DNA of 64,000 nt from Pedobacter alluvionis (lineage in GTDB: Bacteria > Bacteroidota > Bacteroidia > Sphingobacteriales > Sphingobacteriaceae): contig NZ_RCCK01000015.1 in NCBI RefSeq assembly GCF_003664035.1, positions 186,001 to 250,000 on the forward strand, written 5' to 3'. A program made the translations under genes and the position numbers. The notes under the pieces were generated by a model. That model did not search any database. It saw only the letters and a program-made list of their open reading frames with translations, and had not been told where the DNA came from. Each line of letters opens with the position of its first letter. The first letter of the stretch is position 1. Below, in pieces: positions 42,988 through 51,013 of the stretch.

Positions 42988-43039
42988 AGGGGAGCAAAGA
43001 TCTTTAAGTCTGAAAATCACATAAAACCTCATTTCTAGC
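42988..43039 (+). repeat. Third tRNA-proximal repeat copy (partner of 9944-9996)
   Basis: AGGGGAGCAAAGATCTTTAAG, then TCTGAAAATCACATAAAA and CATTTCTAGC match 9944-9996 with only a few changes and one gap. The upstream 20 bases retain TGGTTCGAG of the tRNA T arm, otherwise decayed. Confidence 0.75.
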
Positions 43040-43147
43040 TAATAGGATAAGCAAATTTGCTAAACTTGAAATAGCGAAAAATCCAGTAATGGATTAACAG
43101 TTAGCTGGCTGGAACAACCTAAATAATTGAGGAACTTAATCTTTGAG

Positions 43148-43191
43148 GTAACTTAGGAATTTTGGTGCTATGGCCAAAATTCCTAAGTTTT
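43148..43191. terminator. Bidirectional hairpin downstream of the candidate toxin/immunity genes
   Basis: A long near-perfect inverted repeat: AACTTAGGAATTTTGG pairs with CCAAAATTCCTAAGTT around a short loop (TGCTATGG region). The right arm runs into TTTTACC. It lies beyond the 3' end of the minus-strand genes 43229-45672. Confidence 0.65.
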
Positions 43192-43228
43192 ACCAGACAA
43201 CAGTGATTAAATATTAATCGAACTCAGA

Positions 43229-43561
43229 TTATGACTTCTTATATGGTAGTTTATACCTATCATCTTTAGTGTTGAAATAAGTATGCCAAGGCCAGAAAGC
43301 GATAGGATTCTTCCAGAAAGTTCTATATAAAACAGTATCTGCTTCCTTAACTTTTTTGCTTTTAACATACTCTTTAAAGGATTCTTTTATACCTGTTACA
43401 TTATTGCCACTTCTATCGATCACGTCGAAATTTCCCGAATCATTACTATATCTATAATGCTTTTCATCTAAAGAGTAGTCGCATATATAGCTCACTGGCG
43501 GAATATTGCTTAGAATAATTGTTATACCGGTCAATTTTATTAAAACATATTTCTTTTTCAT
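43229..43561 (-). CDS. Hypothetical small protein with N-terminal membrane/signal segment (110 aa)
   Basis: N-terminal hydrophobic stretch KLTGITIILSNIPPVSYIC, then a polar domain (YRYSNDSGNFDVIDRSGNNV, FKEYVKSKKVKEADTVLYRTFWKNPIAFW). The Cys at residue 27 is not in a good lipobox. No family recognised. It follows the four-helix membrane protein by 53 bases on the same strand, so it may belong to the same unit as the candidate effector. Confidence 0.55.
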   Translation of the reverse strand: MKKKYVLIKLTGITIILSNIPPVSYICDYSLDEKHYRYSNDSGNFDVIDRSGNNVTGIKESFKEYVKSKKVKEADTVLYRTFWKNPIAFWPWHTYFNTKDDRYKLPYKKS

Positions 43562-43614
43562 GCATGTCTTTTCCTCAAATTTTGACTATCGTGAGAGATA
43601 ATTGGCACGGCATT

Positions 43615-44001
43615 TCAACTATTGTTATTAATTCTATTGACTATTATTAAAATAATCCATACAATTAAATATGGAACTAAAATAAAAGCAAATAGTGTCA
43701 GGTACCAAGAAGCTAATATGCCAAATAATAAAGGTATGTATATGATAAGCTTTCTGTTCTTCAGTTTATTATGAATAAACGGCAATAAAAGCAGTGCTAC
43801 ATTTGTTGTGAATTGTAGTATCCAATGTATAAACATTAGCCAAACCAATTGATGACGGATGATATCAAAATAAAACATTTTTGGAGCGGCGAAAAATGTG
43901 TATTGATACAAAAAGCTATATTCCCCATTTATCCTTATCCCTGTAAATAAACTAAGTAACCCAAGAATAACGAGTAACGAAGTAATCTTAAAATTTTTCA
44001 T
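43615..44001 (-). CDS. Four-helix membrane protein, candidate immunity protein
   Basis: A 128-aa protein of almost pure membrane composition. The ATG at 44001 (MKNFKITSLLVILG) is chosen because it clears the upstream stop codon by 10 bases. TM segments lie at about 7-24, 50-75, 84-101 and 103-124, with a polar loop (INGEYSFLYQY) between TM1 and TM2 that probably faces the periplasm. No family recognised. Its position directly behind a lipoprotein with a predicted peptidase-like C-terminal domain is the arrangement of polymorphic toxin/immunity pairs; this is inference from context. Confidence 0.65.
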   Translation of the reverse strand: MKNFKITSLLVILGLLSLFTGIRINGEYSFLYQYTFFAAPKMFYFDIIRHQLVWLMFIHWILQFTTNVALLLLPFIHNKLKNRKLIIYIPLLFGILASWYLTLFAFILVPYLIVWIILIIVNRINNNS

Positions 44002-44011
44002 ATGATTTTTT

Positions 44012-45313
44012 TTAATTGCAAGGACCTTTTCCAACTGTACCCGGACTTGACGTTTTATTTGCACCAGGTAATGATCCTAAGATTTGCCCAAAACTTCCCG
44101 GTGTGTTTCTAAATAATCCAGTTGTAGAGTCGGTGAATTTAGCACCTGCTGCATTCATCCAACTGATCGCCGCGTCTGTGCAATTATATTCATTGAGAAA
44201 AGCATTTGTAAGAACGTAATCTCTGTTTGCGAAATCATATTCAACTTTTTCTAGGCCTTTATTAAATTGTTGCGCAGTAACATTGATTGTGTAACTTACA
44301 TCAGCAGCATGTCCACTGTTGTCTACCATCGTACCTCTACCGGCTAGTGAGCTTTCGGATGGATAAAATCCCAATGTCTGTTTAACACTAGTACCATCTG
44401 AGTTATTTTTTTCAAAAGTCACGAAACTATGTCCGACATCAAAATTATTTCCATTTATAGTCGAGAATATGATTCCCGTAGGAATATTGTAGGGATTATT
44501 TGTAACAACGCCACCAGTTGGAAGTATTATATTGTACCAATCACCTTCACCCTTTACAGGTTGATCAACAAAAATTGTCATTTTGTAAGTTGCCGCTTTA
44601 CCGTCTGCAAAGCATTTGGTGTATTTTTTAATGTCTTGAATTTTAGGTGTATTATTCACAACAGGTATCGCTCCCTGTAGCTCTTCTGTAGTGATCGTAG
44701 GTGTGGGTGTACCCGGAGTGCCTCCACCACCACCGCCACTGACTCCGCATGTCGAATAAAGCACGTCATAGTAATAATAGCTAGCATCGGACTCTAATAA
44801 ATTATAATATTCTTTGGTAGCGTTTGCTGCATGCTCAAGTGCTATGCGAATCATATTTCCTAGTTGATCATTATCTGTTATATTGTAAAAAACCATGTCG
44901 TTTTTGTATCCATACATCGGCATTTCATAATCTAAATACATCCCATATTTCATATATGAAAACACATTACTTCTGAAATAATTAGCGATTTGATCACTAT
45001 ATTTCTTAACATCCCATTCATTCCACGGATATCCAGAAAATTGATAATAAAAGTCAAAAGTTATTGCAGTTTCACAGCTTCTGATAGACTGTGTTACTGA
45101 CGAGCCGGCTCTATCTTTTGTAAGCGACATCTTTTGATTTTTTACCGATGCTATATTCTTTTGCTTCAACTCTTTTTGGATCGTCTTTTCTCGATTAATC
45201 ACGGTTTGAGGTATGGTCAGACCCATTGTCGAGAAATTGTAAAGTATGGTTTGCAACCTACGCGTTTCTGAAGAGCTGCCAGCCGTAGCAGATGTGGTAA
45301 TATAAGTCCTCAC
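44012..45313 (-). CDS. C-terminal part of a frameshifted lipoprotein; predicted permuted papain-fold (LRAT/NlpC-like) domain
   Basis: A 433-aa frame with an apparent GTG start, but coding-quality sequence continues upstream in the same frame to about 45,405 (TDSKDNQPCNKALELSFG...), where it meets the frame of the next entry. It is therefore the larger part of one interrupted gene. Residues 1-190 are a conserved-looking, helical/Tyr-rich region; 193-207 is a Gly/Thr/Pro linker; 220-433 is a separate C-terminal domain with VGHSFVTFEK (His295), TLGFYP and NEYNCTDAAISWMNAAG (Cys378). A His in GHxFV, a GFYP strand and a later NCxDA helix match permuted papain-fold enzymes (amidase, peptidase or lipid acyl enzymes). 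Variable-looking C-terminal domain plus a membrane protein behind it suggests a toxin; not proven. Confidence 0.6.
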   Translation of the reverse strand: MRTYITTSATAGSSSETRRLQTILYNFSTMGLTIPQTVINREKTIQKELKQKNIASVKNQKMSLTKDRAGSSVTQSIRSCETAITFDFYYQFSGYPWNEWDVKKYSDQIANYFRSNVFSYMKYGMYLDYEMPMYGYKNDMVFYNITDNDQLGNMIRIALEHAANATKEYYNLLESDASYYYYDVLYSTCGVSGGGGGGTPGTPTPTITTEELQGAIPVVNNTPKIQDIKKYTKCFADGKAATYKMTIFVDQPVKGEGDWYNIILPTGGVVTNNPYNIPTGIIFSTINGNNFDVGHSFVTFEKNNSDGTSVKQTLGFYPSESSLAGRGTMVDNSGHAADVSYTINVTAQQFNKGLEKVEYDFANRDYVLTNAFLNEYNCTDAAISWMNAAGAKFTDSTTGLFRNTPGSFGQILGSLPGANKTSSPGTVGKGPCN

Positions 45314-45354
45314 AATAGCCTGAAAAATGTTTTTTTCGGTACCAAAGGATAATT

Positions 45355-45672
45355 CTAAGGCTTTGTTGCAAGGCTGGTTGTCTTTAGAATCGGTATATAG
45401 TAATTGATACTGCGTTTGGCATCAGATGAAATCCTAAGTACAATTTTCTCCCAATCCAATTTTTCATTTGGCTTTAGCGAAGCCTCATCGGGATGGTCTT
45501 TGGTGTAACTGACCCATTGTGTATAGAGTTCCTTAACAAAGGGGGAGGTTGACTGATCGGGTGGCGGAACATCAACAAGACGCGTCTCTTTTTTGCACGA
45601 AATGGCTACGACTGCGATAAGCAATAAATAATAACGATAAAATCGCTGGATGGAGGTTAAGGTGTGCGTCAT
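45355..45672 (-). CDS. N-terminal part of the frameshifted lipoprotein
   Basis: A 105-aa frame with a lipoprotein signal: RFYRYYLLLIAVVAISC (Cys26), then KKETRLVDVPPPDQS and WVSYTKDHPDEASLKPNEKLDWEKI. The last dozen residues (LKTTSLATKP) look out of frame. Homology-like reading passes from SINYYI in this frame to TDSKDNQPC in the frame of the preceding entry, one base back, near 45,385-45,400. Together they would form one lipoprotein of roughly 550 aa, anchored by its N-terminus and carrying the enzyme-like domain at its C-terminus. Either a real disabling mutation or a sequence error. Confidence 0.6.
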   Translation of the reverse strand: MTHTLTSIQRFYRYYLLLIAVVAISCKKETRLVDVPPPDQSTSPFVKELYTQWVSYTKDHPDEASLKPNEKLDWEKIVLRISSDAKRSINYYIPILKTTSLATKP

Positions 45673-45819
45673 TTTAAATGTCTAATAGTGGTCAATTTGT
45701 TGATTTTAATAAAAGTAAGTTTGCTTTTAAGAAAGCATCTTCTCACTATATTAAGTTATACTCCAAAAATATGAGATCACTCTTTGAGATTTTTTGACAA
45801 AAGTCACAAACTGAAACGC

Positions 45820-46401
45820 TTACTTTTTTCTTATTCGACTTAAAGTTTCTCTGCTTATACCCAAATAGGAAGAGATATGACTCAGAGAAATTCGGTTCAA
45901 AAGTTGGGGTTGGTTTTGAATCAACTGCTCATAACGTTGTTTAGCGGAAAACATACGCAGCGAATTTGCCTGCGCTTCATTACGTATATAGTATAATTCC
46001 GTAAGCCTTCTTCCAATAATATTAAATTCAACGAAACGCTCATAAAGCCAATCCAGCTTATCCTTCCTGAGAACAATAAAAACACTGTCTTCCAATGTCT
46101 CAATATATTCAAAACCAGGCTGTGAAGTAAAAAAGCTGTATACTGAGATGACAAGTTCGTTTTCAAACAAAAACCACGTATTTGTTTCAATGCCCTCTTT
46201 GTTCAGGTAAAACACCCTAACGGCACCACTCACGATGAAATAAATACGATCACTTTTTTCCCCTTCACTTAACACCTTTTGGTTCTTATCCAAACTCATG
46301 ACCTTACTCTGCTCAATGATAGCTTCTTTCAATGTGATGGATAGCTCGCCCAATTTTGAGAATACCCCAAACAATTGGTCATAAGGTGTTAATTTTTGCA
46401 T
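45820..46401 (-). CDS. Crp/Fnr-family transcriptional regulator
   Basis: A 193-aa regulator. The cyclic-nucleotide-binding-like beta barrel spans about residues 15-125 (VLSEGEKSDRIYFIVSGAVRVFYLNKEG); the cAMP phosphate-binding Arg/Ser signature is not clearly present, so the ligand is unknown. The C-terminal winged helix ends with ISLSHISSYLGISRETLSRIRKK, the recognition helix typical of Bacteroidota Crp/Fnr proteins. No Fe-S cysteines. It lies upstream of the candidate effector gene on the same strand, but a 150-base gap makes an operon unlikely. Confidence 0.92.
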   Translation of the reverse strand: MQKLTPYDQLFGVFSKLGELSITLKEAIIEQSKVMSLDKNQKVLSEGEKSDRIYFIVSGAVRVFYLNKEGIETNTWFLFENELVISVYSFFTSQPGFEYIETLEDSVFIVLRKDKLDWLYERFVEFNIIGRRLTELYYIRNEAQANSLRMFSAKQRYEQLIQNQPQLLNRISLSHISSYLGISRETLSRIRKK

Positions 46402-46578
46402 TAAAAAGATTTTCAGATAATTTAGAAATTATAAAAGTTATTTAATAACCTCAGTATTAAACTAAAAGTTAGGTACCTATAAATCCGCCACTAACAATAC
46501 GCAGACCATACAGCGCAATGCCGGCCTTAATTATTTAATTAAGTTAAACATTTCAAAATGTAATAGCGCTATTAGCAA

Positions 46579-46627
46579 AAATCCAAAAAGAGAAATACCA
46601 TTTCAAGGCATTTCTCTTTTTGGATTT
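46579..46627 (-). terminator. Strong terminator of the 58.2-46.6 kb operon
   Basis: A perfect 18-bp inverted repeat (AAATCCAAAAAGAGAAAT / ATTTCTCTTTTTGGATTT) around a 13-base loop, followed on the minus strand by TTTTTGC. It lies 34 bases after the protease stop codon. Confidence 0.9.
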
Positions 46628-46660
46628 AACTGTAACGGGTTACTCATGGAAAGCGCTATT

Positions 46661-47560
46661 TTAAGGCTTTATAAGTTTGTACAAAGATTCCACCGGCACC
46701 GTATTCTTCAATACCATCTGCAATCCCGGATTCATCTCACTATGTATTAATGGATGTGTATTAGAAACGGTAGCAACAACATCACCATATTCATTCATCA
46801 CCGGACCTCCGCTGGATCCTGTTGCATAATCTGCTGAAATCACGACCATTTCACGAAAGAACCTATGATTTGGATCTCCCGCTTCCTCCAGGTATTTATC
46901 CATTACGTTACCTTGTGAAAAGAAATAATGCATCCCTTTTGGATGTCCTAATACAAACACCTTTTCGCCCACTTTTGCACCTTCCGCAAGCGGCAAGGCT
47001 GGCAGCAGGTCGCCATTTGTTTCCAGTTGAAGTACGGCCAAATCATTTTCTTTTGAGGATGTCAATACTGATTTCACAGCATAAGTACGTCCATTGGCCA
47101 TCCTTACAACGAAACCTAAAGGTTTATTTCCGTCAGTCATATTCGCATAAGTAGCGACCACATGGTAATTCGTAACCATGATCCCTTTGGGGTCAATAAT
47201 GTACCCTGAAGATTCGCTGATGTGTGCATTAGAACACCTGGGGCATAAATAAACGCAACCTGTAATTACAGTAGCCGCTTTTGCACGTTCGTAGATGGCA
47301 TTGGCGGTTAAAACTTTTTTAGAAGGTTTAACGATTCCAACAGCAGCTGATTGAGGTGGATTAGCCAGCATCTGTTTGGCATCCTCTAAAGTAACCGTCT
47401 TCGTTTTTAAAAGCAAAGAATCTACAGATTTCTGATAATCGACGGCTATTTTGGCATCATTGGTAAATCCTTGCGCCATTGTAAGAGTAGAAATTAAAAT
47501 AAAACTCAACAGCATTATAACGACCTTTTTACAGGCCAACTTCTCTGAAAATATATTCAT
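46661..47560 (-). CDS. Secreted trypsin-like (S1) serine protease with a cysteine cluster
   Basis: A 299-aa protein. Signal peptide about 12-30 (VVIMLLSFILISTLTMAQ). A helical prosegment (VDYQKSVDSLLLKTKTVTLEDAKQML) precedes the protease domain at about 95-299. Catalytic triad: His133 in VTNYHVV, Asp173 in ENDLAVL, Ser250 in TGSSGGPV. An unusual CVYLCPRCSNAH cluster (Cys102, 106, 109 and His112) precedes the domain and could bind a metal or form disulfides. No PDZ domain, unlike DegP. It is the last gene of the SusCD operon and lies right behind two thioredoxin-fold genes (gap 10 bases). A role in processing imported peptides or proteins is plausible, not shown. Confidence 0.9.
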   Translation of the reverse strand: MNIFSEKLACKKVVIMLLSFILISTLTMAQGFTNDAKIAVDYQKSVDSLLLKTKTVTLEDAKQMLANPPQSAAVGIVKPSKKVLTANAIYERAKAATVITGCVYLCPRCSNAHISESSGYIIDPKGIMVTNYHVVATYANMTDGNKPLGFVVRMANGRTYAVKSVLTSSKENDLAVLQLETNGDLLPALPLAEGAKVGEKVFVLGHPKGMHYFFSQGNVMDKYLEEAGDPNHRFFREMVVISADYATGSSGGPVMNEYGDVVATVSNTHPLIHSEMNPGLQMVLKNTVPVESLYKLIKP

Positions 47561-47570
47561 TTAAATCTTA

Positions 47571-48662
47571 TTAATTAGTAAAGCCAATCATGCTACGATA
47601 ACCTTTGGCTTCTTTCTCTAAGCTCTCCACCCTGGTCTTAAAATAGTCTTTAATGGCTCCTTTCTGTGCATCATTTGCTTTAGCCATCTGCCCCATTAAA
47701 ATTCCGTCCAGTATTCCCTTGTAAACATCTGTCGGAGGCATTATCCAGATATAACGCTTATAATAGCTGATCAAACCATCTACATCTTTATTAGTTACGT
47801 AAAGCGCAATCTTACAAATGTGTGTTTCTGCCTGATCTGGTCGTAACTTTAGCAAACCAATAATATAAGCAACCTCTTCAACCTCCTTAGAGGTGTAAAA
47901 TATGTTGTAACGTGCTGCGCTACCTGCGGCAATGCAATACATGTCTTTTCGCACTTTGTCGAAAATAATGCGGTTGATAACATCAGTACCCATCGCCTGA
48001 TCCATATCGCCCTTATACATCAAAAGCTTATGAAAAAAAGGACTGCCAAACTTCACGGTACCTAATGCCAGTTGAAGATAATCAGGGCTAAATCTTTCAT
48101 AATCTAAAAGGTGGTCAAATACATCTTCCAAAACTGGTGAAGGATCCTGAGAGTTTTGGTACAGTGCAAGGGCGTAAGGCATTCCAGTCTGCATGCCTTT
48201 CTGTGCTTCATAAGCTGCTTTCAGGCCTTTCAGAGAATTCTTCGGATCTAAGGCAGCCTTTACTTTTTCCACAAATTCATCGGCAGTCGACTTTCCAACT
48301 ACCCTATTGATTTCCTGCCCCTGAGCATTCAGAATTAAAAAAGTTGGGTAAGCACTGACGTTGTATTTTTTAGCAAGCTCTTTTCCCTCTCCCTTTTCCA
48401 TGTCGAATTTTACAGAAACGAACTTTGGGTTGAAATAATCGCCCATTACCTTTTTGGGAAATTCCATTTTCGCCATCTCAATACATGGAATACACCAGCT
48501 GGTATAACAATCCATAAAGATCAGTTTAGGGTTGGCAGGATCAGAAGCTTTAGCCATCGCCCCACTCATTGTCAGCTCCTCAAACTTTATCCCCTGGCCA
48601 AAGGTGGCAGTATGGCACATCGTAATTACTCCAATCCATACGGAAATTAAAAATATTCTCAT
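47571..48662 (-). CDS. Secreted thioredoxin-family protein with CIPC site
   Basis: A 363-aa secreted protein. Signal peptide 1-22 (ISVWIGVITMCHTATFG). Thioredoxin domain at about 30-140: PKLIFMDCYTSWCIPC with active site Cys57/Cys60 and an extra Cys52, then KEFPKK-like FPKKVMGDYFNPKFVSVKFD, and cis-Pro VSAYPTFLILNAQG. Residues 150-363 are an all-helical C-terminal region with TPR-like spacing (KGLKAAYEAQKGMQTG, VLEDVFDHLLDYERFSP). This architecture is frequent in Bacteroidota Sus-like loci. Predicted to reduce or oxidise thiols of partner lipoproteins in the periplasm. It lies 18 bases from the TlpA-like gene and 10 bases from the protease gene. Confidence 0.88.
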   Translation of the reverse strand: MRIFLISVWIGVITMCHTATFGQGIKFEELTMSGAMAKASDPANPKLIFMDCYTSWCIPCIEMAKMEFPKKVMGDYFNPKFVSVKFDMEKGEGKELAKKYNVSAYPTFLILNAQGQEINRVVGKSTADEFVEKVKAALDPKNSLKGLKAAYEAQKGMQTGMPYALALYQNSQDPSPVLEDVFDHLLDYERFSPDYLQLALGTVKFGSPFFHKLLMYKGDMDQAMGTDVINRIIFDKVRKDMYCIAAGSAARYNIFYTSKEVEEVAYIIGLLKLRPDQAETHICKIALYVTNKDVDGLISYYKRYIWIMPPTDVYKGILDGILMGQMAKANDAQKGAIKDYFKTRVESLEKEAKGYRSMIGFTN

Positions 48663-48680
48663 GTTTGTCCTTGGGAAATA

Positions 48681-50027
48681 TTAAAGTTTTGACTCAATTA
48701 AAGCTTTCAATTTAGTATCTGAGGGTCTAGGAGCATCAAATGACACCATTTTTCCCTCTTTATCAATTAAAATGTATCTTGGAATCTCGGTAACATCATA
48801 ATCTGTTACAATCGGGCCTTTGTTATTTGTGAATAAATGTACACCAGATAGTTTCTTTTTCTCTACCATATCTTTCCACTTAGCTTTATCTGTATCAATA
48901 GAAAGACTGATAAATACCACATTCTTACCTTCAAAAGACTTTTCGAGCGTTTCAAGCGCAGGTTGTTCGGCAATACATGGTGCACACCAGGTAGCCCAAA
49001 CATCTAATAAAACTACTTTGCCACGATAATCAGAAAGACTACTGGTTTTGCCGTTGATATCTGGGTATGAAAAATTGATTGTTTGACCACCTGCCACTTT
49101 TAATTTTGCGCGGTCGGCTAAGATGTTCATCTTTTTCTTCTGCGCGTCAGTTAACATATATTTCTGGTTATTTGTAGTAAATGCAACCAAATCCATAGAT
49201 AATCCCTTCTCTGCTGCCTTTAAAGCCACTTCCGCAAGTAATTCTTTATTTGAGATTTCCGGAAGGACCAACTCACTGGCCATACCATTCTCCGAATTAT
49301 AAATGATGTGTTTGGCGAAACTCAACATCTGAATGTAGTCAAAGCCAAACGGAAGTGTCCAGACCGCTTTGTCAGTATATTTTTCATTTTTAAAAAGATC
49401 AGTGAAATACACTGGATACTCATCTTTTCGTCCAAAATTAATTCCTGAAGCAAATGGCAGCAATGCATCATATCTCACACTGTAAGGGAGCATAAATTTC
49501 ACATATTTATCGAATGCCTCGTTACCCGTTTTTATACTTTTAACAAAAGCATCCACCGGGGCTGCTAGTGAATCAAGTGTTGCCGTAAGTCGCTCGGTGG
49601 GTATGGTATATCCTTTGTTGCTATGTCCAAACTTTTGTAGTGGAAGAACAAGTTTATACCAGTCTGCAAATACCTTATTCTCCTTACTCAGGTTACCCGA
49701 ATAAACGACGTTTCCGTCAAACGCATCAATAGTTAGTTCTTCGCCGGCACGCATGTAAACGGGATATTGATCTGCATTAAAGCCCAGGTAACGAATTGCA
49801 TTCAGGTCACTGGCGGGAATTTGGATAGTAAACGATTGGTCCTGTCTGGCAACCAGGGCCATTGAAATGGGGCTTACGCCACCTGCTTCCTGTTTGGAAA
49901 AAATAACTCGATCCGCTTTGAGATTTTGGGGAAGGATCTTTGTGAATTTTCCTTTGATGACCGCATTCTGTGCAAATGAAGTTAGCGACATCGTCGCCAT
50001 TAAAATAGCAATAATTGATTTTTTCAT
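48681..50027 (-). CDS. TlpA-like thiol-disulfide oxidoreductase
   Basis: A 448-aa secreted redoxin. Signal peptide 1-20 (ATMSLTSFAQ). Residues about 22-115 form a DUF4369-like beta domain, a long helical region follows (120-300), and an AhpC/TSA-type thioredoxin domain starts at about 315 (INFSYPDINGKTSSLSDYRG). Its active site is WCAPC at 347-351, and the cis-Pro segment is VTEIPRYILIDKEG. Same overall plan as the redoxin at 10932, but longer in the helical part and clearly divergent. Part of the SusCD operon, between the degenerate metallohydrolase-like lipoprotein and the CIPC thioredoxin. Confidence 0.9.
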   Translation of the reverse strand: MKKSIIAILMATMSLTSFAQNAVIKGKFTKILPQNLKADRVIFSKQEAGGVSPISMALVARQDQSFTIQIPASDLNAIRYLGFNADQYPVYMRAGEELTIDAFDGNVVYSGNLSKENKVFADWYKLVLPLQKFGHSNKGYTIPTERLTATLDSLAAPVDAFVKSIKTGNEAFDKYVKFMLPYSVRYDALLPFASGINFGRKDEYPVYFTDLFKNEKYTDKAVWTLPFGFDYIQMLSFAKHIIYNSENGMASELVLPEISNKELLAEVALKAAEKGLSMDLVAFTTNNQKYMLTDAQKKKMNILADRAKLKVAGGQTINFSYPDINGKTSSLSDYRGKVVLLDVWATWCAPCIAEQPALETLEKSFEGKNVVFISLSIDTDKAKWKDMVEKKKLSGVHLFTNNKGPIVTDYDVTEIPRYILIDKEGKMVSFDAPRPSDTKLKALIESKL

Positions 50028-50084
50028 GTAATTTATTTTTGAATAGGATGGGTATGGCGTACATTCGCCATACCCGTTAAGTTT

Positions 50085-51002
50085 TTATTGATTTGGAATG
50101 CCTAAATCTGTTAGGATCTGGCGTATTAAATTATATTTGATCATGATTACAGGATTTGAGTCATACAAAGCTTTAAATTCTGCATCCGTACGCCCAAGTA
50201 TAGCCTCCAGGTACATATTTGCATCCATAGAAGGCGTTGCGGGCGTTAAATATGGATTGGTTGGCTCAGCACCAAGAAAACCTATGGCCTGCAATGTCGG
50301 GCTTACACCAGCGGGTAAACCTGTTACCCTATTGAGATAATAAGTAGATATATTGTATGTATCACCCGTAGTGATAAACTTGCGGGTAGCATTGGCAAAT
50401 TTGTCCAGTATGTCGGCGTATTTGGGCCTGAGCATGGCACTTGTAAGCATGGCCCGCAAGATTTCTCCTTTATACTGTACTTTTGTAGTTTGATCCATGG
50501 TAGGAATGTTCGCAATCTGACCGATAACTATGGTATTTAAACCCTTAAAAGCATACTTAAAACCATTGGTATTCAGGTTGGCGACCAATAAAATACTGGG
50601 CACATAAATACCTTTCGGTAACACTGGCAAAATTTCGCTCTTTAAATAGGCAAGTGCAGCAGGTACATCCGCTTTATTGCAATAACTGAAAGAATAAACA
50701 AGGGGTGGCGCTCCAGCCTGGAGACCACCAATGGAGTAACTTAAAGACAGTTTCTCATAATGGGTAAAATTCCGCCCAAAAACATCTGTCCGGGCTTGTG
50801 TACCAATTGTATCATTAACGTAAACCGGAATACCAGTCTCTTTAAAAAAGAGGTAATTGCCATGAATGGTGGCGTCGTTGGGATTGTCGTCTACAACCAG
50901 CCAGTTTTTGTCGTAATCCGGGAAAACGGTTACCTCCTCCTTCCGGCATGCAGTTGCCAATAAAACAAGGAATATGCCTGCGACATAAATTTTATGATTC
51001 AT
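50085..51002 (-). CDS. SusCD-associated lipoprotein, possibly a degenerate zinc metallohydrolase homologue
   Basis: A 305-aa lipoprotein (lipobox LATAC, Cys19). It sits directly behind susD with a gap of 11 bases, the normal place for the 'substrate import-associated zinc metallohydrolase' lipoproteins of Bacteroidota. The layout is similar: a short N-terminal strand region (TGIPVYVNDTIG), a helix with VPAALAYLKSEILPVLPK, a strand NTIVIGQIANIP, then a long helix KGEILRAMLTSAMLR at the point where the family has HExxH. No HExxH is present anywhere in the protein, so catalysis by that route is excluded. Identification rests on position and layout only; it could be a new surface lipoprotein family. 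Confidence 0.65.
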   Translation of the reverse strand: MNHKIYVAGIFLVLLATACRKEEVTVFPDYDKNWLVVDDNPNDATIHGNYLFFKETGIPVYVNDTIGTQARTDVFGRNFTHYEKLSLSYSIGGLQAGAPPLVYSFSYCNKADVPAALAYLKSEILPVLPKGIYVPSILLVANLNTNGFKYAFKGLNTIVIGQIANIPTMDQTTKVQYKGEILRAMLTSAMLRPKYADILDKFANATRKFITTGDTYNISTYYLNRVTGLPAGVSPTLQAIGFLGAEPTNPYLTPATPSMDANMYLEAILGRTDAEFKALYDSNPVIMIKYNLIRQILTDLGIPNQ

Positions 51003-51013
51003 ATTAAATGGAT

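Larger units (their letters stand above)
42741..43228. other. Intergenic region containing the degraded tRNA-3'-end repeat
   Basis: No gene seen. Holds the repeat at 42988-43039 and, just before it, TGGTTCGAG at 42,967 that looks like a decayed T-arm. Near 43,148-43,190 there is a hairpin CTTAGGAATTTTGG / CCAAAATTCCTAAG which could terminate transcripts from either side. Confidence 0.5.
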
